60,861 nt of DNA, taken from Rhodothermaceae bacterium bin80. Its GTDB lineage: Bacteria > Bacteroidota > Rhodothermia > Rhodothermales > Bin80. The position numbers and the translations under genes are program-made. This document shows positions 57,596 to 60,861 of this stretch, piece after piece. Location: NCBI GenBank assembly GCA_002238805.1, contig MPNB01000010.1:1-60861 (forward strand). Direction: 5' to 3'. Below the pieces are notes generated by a model that saw nothing but the letters and a program-made list of their open reading frames with translations, was not told the DNA's origin and did not search any database. Numbering within the stretch: the first letter of the stretch is position 1; every line of letters begins with the position of its first letter.

Positions 57596-57769
57596 CATCA
57601 TCTACACGATTGTCCCAAAGGTCAGCAACGGGCCTGGGATAGCATCATCAGTCGGGGCAAAACCTTCAAAGTTTGGTGTAGGGGATTCCGCAACAAACAG
57701 CGATTCGCGAATGCTCTTTACTCTTATCTTGAAAGATTTGATCTATACCCCAAAGGCTTCCCAAAATGA
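57596..57769 (+). pseudogene. Second decayed transposase, C-terminal fragment
   Basis: A 57-codon frame contains RAWDSIISRGKTFKVW and CRGFRNKQRFANAL, followed by FDLYPKGF, the kind of C-terminal end seen in some DDE transposases (a family resembling ISL3 comes to mind but is not certain). The preceding 200 bases are broken by stops in all frames. It appears to be a different element from the IS1634-like remnant just upstream. Confidence 0.45.
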
Positions 57770-57899
57770 GCTTCCCCTTAAAAAGGATGAGGAACCTTCA
57801 CTAGAATACCCATACTAAGCACGAACAACATTGTGCCCTATTTCTCGGATTTAGACTGAAAATGTCGTACTGGCCATCCCCTGCCCCTTGTCGAGACTG

Positions 57900-59218
57900 A
57901 TGCGGTTTTTTCTCCGATTGACACGGCGGGATTGACATGCTTGCTGGCTTATGGGCTGCTCTCCTGGATCACCCGTAGTTCAGGAGATCCCTCGCTTCAT
58001 CTGTTTCTTGGGCTCTCCATCTGTGTTGCTGTAACCACTTTTGTCCTTTACGCCTATTATCGTCGTCATCCCGATGAAAAATTCCCCGTGACTCGTCTTA
58101 TCGGCTGGGCTGTCGCATTCCGCATCTGCGGACTGATTGGCGGCCCCTTCTACGAGGACGATTTCTATAGATACCTGTGGGATGCTTTTCGCTTCATTCA
58201 AGACGGTACCCCTTACGGCCTGCCGCCTGAGGCCTTTTTCAACGACGTGAATGTGCCGGATCAGTTTCAACGTATCCTGAATGGTATCAACTATCCCGAA
58301 TTACCGACAATCTACGGACCAGTGACACAATTGGTCTTTCTAGGGGGATATGGACTTAGCCCTGGCAGCGTCACCACATTGCAGGCGCTCATGCTGCTTT
58401 TCGACCTGATGACCATCGGGCTGCTACTTCGACTGGCACCCGCACGGGTGGTACTACTGTATGCTTGGAGTCCACTGGTGGTCAAGGAAATTGCCTTTAC
58501 TGCCCATCCTGATGGGGTTGCTGTATTTCTTGTGCTCGCCGCGGTGGTGCTAGTTTGAAGGGACAGGCTCTACGGCGCTGCTATCTTTTGGCTTTGGCAG
58601 TGGGCGCCAAAATTCTTGCCCTGCTCGTTGTACCGTTTATCCTAGTCCGAGCACGTTTACGTGTATGGGGACTCTTTTTTTGGAATACTGGTGCTGATCT
58701 ATTTGCCTTTTGTTTTGCAAGGCAATACAGACCTGCAGACGCTACTCGTGTTTGCCCGCGAGTGGGAGTTCAATGCCGCCTTGTTTAGTTTGTTAAAGCC
58801 TTGGATGCCCAATTCGTTGGCCCGGACGCTGTGCGCTCTCCTGCTCACAATAGCAGTAGCCAGCTACTATTTGGTCTACCGGCGAATAACTCCCGGCACA
58901 ATTGTTCGGGGAGACTGGATCTATGGCGGGTTGTTTGCGCTCTGGCCGGTCGTAAATTCCTGGTACCTGCTGTGGCTTCTTCCCTTTGCGGTGATTCGTC
59001 CAAGTGCTTGGACGTGGACGGCATCTGTTGCGGTGCTGTTATCGTATATCACAGGACTGAATTTGGATAACATGGACATGCATCCATTCGCACATCCAGA
59101 CTGGGTACGCCCGTTGGAGTATGGCTTGATTCTGCTGGCTTTGGCCTATGACATATTCAGATGGCGCCGAATGTCCGACCATATGCCAGAGCAAACTTGT
59201 GTGCACTCAGATCCGTAG
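57900..59218 (+). pseudogene. GT-C (GT87/mannosyltransferase-like) membrane glycosyltransferase, frameshifted
   Basis: A run of about 440 codons with repeated hydrophobic segments, and blocks YEDDFYRYLWDAFRF and LPTIYGPVTQL typical of polyprenol-linked mannosyltransferases. Three single-base problems break it: a missing T at about 57931-57933 (ATG 57900, MRFFLRLTRRD, then LTCLLAYG), a missing T near 58553 (VLV then LKGQALRR), and one extra T in the seven-T run at 58675-58681 (GLFF then GILVLIYL). It ends at 59218 (HSDP). With these repaired it would be a normal multi-pass enzyme; sequence error or pseudogene is open. Confidence 0.72.
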
Positions 59219-59288
59219 GCCAGACGGGAACTGCAACCGGCGGTCTGAATCCTATACGGAAATCAGATTTCTCCGAAGCAATACGCAG

Positions 59289-60163
59289 TTACTGAGTACG
59301 TAGTTCATTAAGACGCCAATCATACTCATGGTCCAGCGATCCCTCGAAAGCTTTCAGTTGCTCCTCCAAGTCCTCTTCGGCGTACTTCTGCAGATGCGCC
59401 AACACGCCTGCCTCAGAGTTCCCAAAATCCTCGATGTACCAAAAATACAGGCTGACGTAACTCCGAATGCCTCATCTAAGAACTCCACAGCACGCAGATC
59501 ATTCACGAATTCTTTCGCACATTGATCCAGCAACCGCTCCAAGTTAGCTGCCGTAAATGCCTCTGATGCCAAATTTGGACAGCCTAAGCTGGCGCAATTG
59601 ACCGCATAATGAATACGATTGTCCTGCCAAATCGGACGCAAGATATCGTGCTCAATATTGTCTAGTGTTAGGGGAACTCCTGCAACAGTTGCGTGGACAT
59701 CTTTCCATGGCCCCGTATCGGGTGTTTCTCCATTGTGAATCTGGAGAATCGATTCAATGGGGTAGGCGTCCACAACTACTCGCACGGTCACCGCATTGTA
59801 GAGATTGATCCAGTATGCCATCTGAACATCCCGTGAATACTGGCGAGGATCCAACTCCTGAAGATGTTCTAAGTATCTATTAAGACGCTGCCGGTTCGCT
59901 GTGTTCGCCTGCAGTGCACGGTAGTCAAAAAGATGGACACCGGATGGATCGTCGGTGATTAGGTAAGCATCCAGAACTGCCTGCCAGTCGGTATGATCAA
60001 TCGTAGCGGTATTCGTGGAGTCAAATTTGTCCCAAATACCACCTGTAGTCTGACCATAGCAGAAGGAGGCAGTAGCGATCAACAGGCTCAAAGCTCCAAA
60101 TCCAAATCGACAGAACCCAGAACGCATCTGAACCTGATTAACCCTTGCAATTGTCATGTGCAT
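59289..60163 (-). pseudogene. DUF547 secreted protein, frameshifted near its C-terminus
   Basis: Signal peptide (LSLLIATASFCYGQ), then a DUF547 domain with the blocks YWINLYNAVTVRVVVDAYP and HYAVNCASLGCPNL, found in a family with cysteine/histidine chemistry. From about 59459 the original frame runs into an out-of-family tail, but adding one base near 59455-59459 gives YFWYIEDFGNSEAGVLAHL and ends at TAA 59289 in line with other DUF547 proteins. Function unknown. Confidence 0.75.
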
Positions 60164-60183
60164 CCAGACTTATTCGTACATAC

Positions 60184-60507
60184 CTAAACGCCGCTCATAG
60201 ATCCTGATTTGAGGAAATGGATATCTGACGGATGTAATGATCTTCTCCCAGAGAACGCAATCACTTCAGGACCATCCCTTATTCCCTCAATCTGACCAAG
60301 ATAGTAACCTAACCCAAAAGGTACTTTTACTCTAAAAACATGACGCTCTTCCGGCGCCATCCTAGCACTATCACCCAAAGTATAGTAGTGAACAATAAAC
60401 GAATCTGAAAAGGGATCTGAGACTACTTTCATACCCCTACTCTGTCCACCACTGCCAAGCGGATACGCTACTCTAGGCAATCCATTATCCTGCACTTCTT
60501 CTACCAT
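60184..60507 (-). CDS. Unrecognised fragment, perhaps beta-propeller-like
   Basis: About 107 residues from ATG 60507. The hydrophobic/polar alternation and phrases such as SDSFIVHYYTLGD and HVFRVKVPFGLGYYLG suggest a real, beta-rich coding sequence. Just upstream on the same strand but in another frame (about 60515-60620) the bases encode EWRRWVTGYSENGDEVWRVK, so the gene may have been longer and is now frameshifted. No family match; low certainty. Confidence 0.4.
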   Translation of the reverse strand: MVEEVQDNGLPRVAYPLGSGGQSRGMKVVSDPFSDSFIVHYYTLGDSARMAPEERHVFRVKVPFGLGYYLGQIEGIRDGPEVIAFSGRRSLHPSDIHFLKSGSMSGV

Positions 60508-60528
60508 TCCCCAACCCAAAATCAGCAA

Positions 60529-60861
60529 ATTTCACACGCCAAACTTCGTCACCATTCTCTGAATAACCCGTAACCCATCTTCGCCACTCCGTTTGACGAG
60601 TTACTGATTTCGGTGCTCATTTTTCCCATTTTTCCGTCTAAAAGGGCCGATTTTGCCCCGAATTCATGCGTTTTGACCCAAATTTCGCGGTTTTTTTCGC
60701 AAAAGAGCTTTGTAGTGCTCCTGTGTTGTCTTTTGGAACCTCCCCCAACCCGAAAAGTATCACACCAGATCACTAATCCCCGACGAACATGTTTATCCGA
60801 ACGCGATCCCGACGCCTCAAAAACGGCAAACAATATCGCGGTTACGCCCTCCTGGAATCCC
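60529..60861. other. End of window, no clear gene
   Basis: The minus strand carries the possible upstream part of the preceding fragment. A-rich and T-rich patches include a CGCGG-TTTTTTT-CGC feature near 60697. Bases near 60610-60670 resemble 52103-52160 on the other strand. Nothing else is recognised before the window ends. Confidence 0.4.

Overview
The window looks like a chromosomal segment of a Gram-negative bacterium of the Bacteroidota/Rhodothermota kind. The signs are secreted proteins ending in YPNPF-type type IX secretion sorting domains, a TonB-dependent receptor paired with a DUF4249 lipoprotein, many short-lipobox lipoproteins, and a tRNA-guanine transglycosylase without the zinc cysteines, as is usual in that group. 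No rRNA, tRNA or CRISPR array was seen. The species cannot be fixed from the sequence; a marine or host-associated member of the Rhodothermales is a guess.

Layout. 1-0.8 kb: end of a GC-rich secreted Ig-like protein, then about 0.8 kb without genes. 1.6-5.7 kb: operon of a GcvT-like folate-binding aminomethyltransferase and two PYROXD2-like flavin oxidoreductases. 5.8-9.5 kb: HtrA protease, propeller-like lipoprotein, MoxR/ChlI-like AAA ATPase. 9.7-13.3 kb: small membrane protein, TonB receptor and DUF4249 partner. 13.6-17.1 kb: glycosyltransferase abutting a remnant defence cluster (PIN-like protein, OLD-like ATPase, 5'-truncated DUF1156 methylase). 17.6-31.1 kb: ilvE, two tandem FG-GAP propeller proteins, an amidohydrolase-DUF2911 fusion, uvrB, rpmE, thymidine phosphorylase, and a PspA-type envelope-stress operon ending in a CNNM/CorC protein.

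31.9-49.8 kb: one long minus-strand run with almost no gaps: NDUFA9-like reductase, outer-membrane barrel, EcsC-like protein, sulfatase, clpX, TamA/BamA-like Omp85, TamB, MlaE-, MlaF- and MlaD-like lipid transporter parts, a membrane protein, and tgt. It joins outer-membrane assembly (Omp85/TamB) with lipid transport (Mla/MCE). A divergent promoter region separates it from rsmD and coaD.

50.9-60.9 kb: accessory and partly decayed. It holds a small barrel protein, a coiled-coil membrane protein built from 21-bp tandem repeats, an HsdR-N-type nuclease plus P-loop ATPase that reads as one protein split by two compensating A-run frameshifts, a two-TM (SLATT-like) protein overlapping a small proline-rich protein, decayed transposases (one IS1634-like), a frameshifted GT-C glycosyltransferase, a frameshifted DUF547 protein and an unrecognised fragment. 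The best candidates for an undescribed system are the nuclease-ATPase/two-TM cluster at 52.3-56.7 kb and the PIN/ATPase pair at 14.2-15.9 kb. Both resemble anti-phage defence, but that is inference from domains and context.
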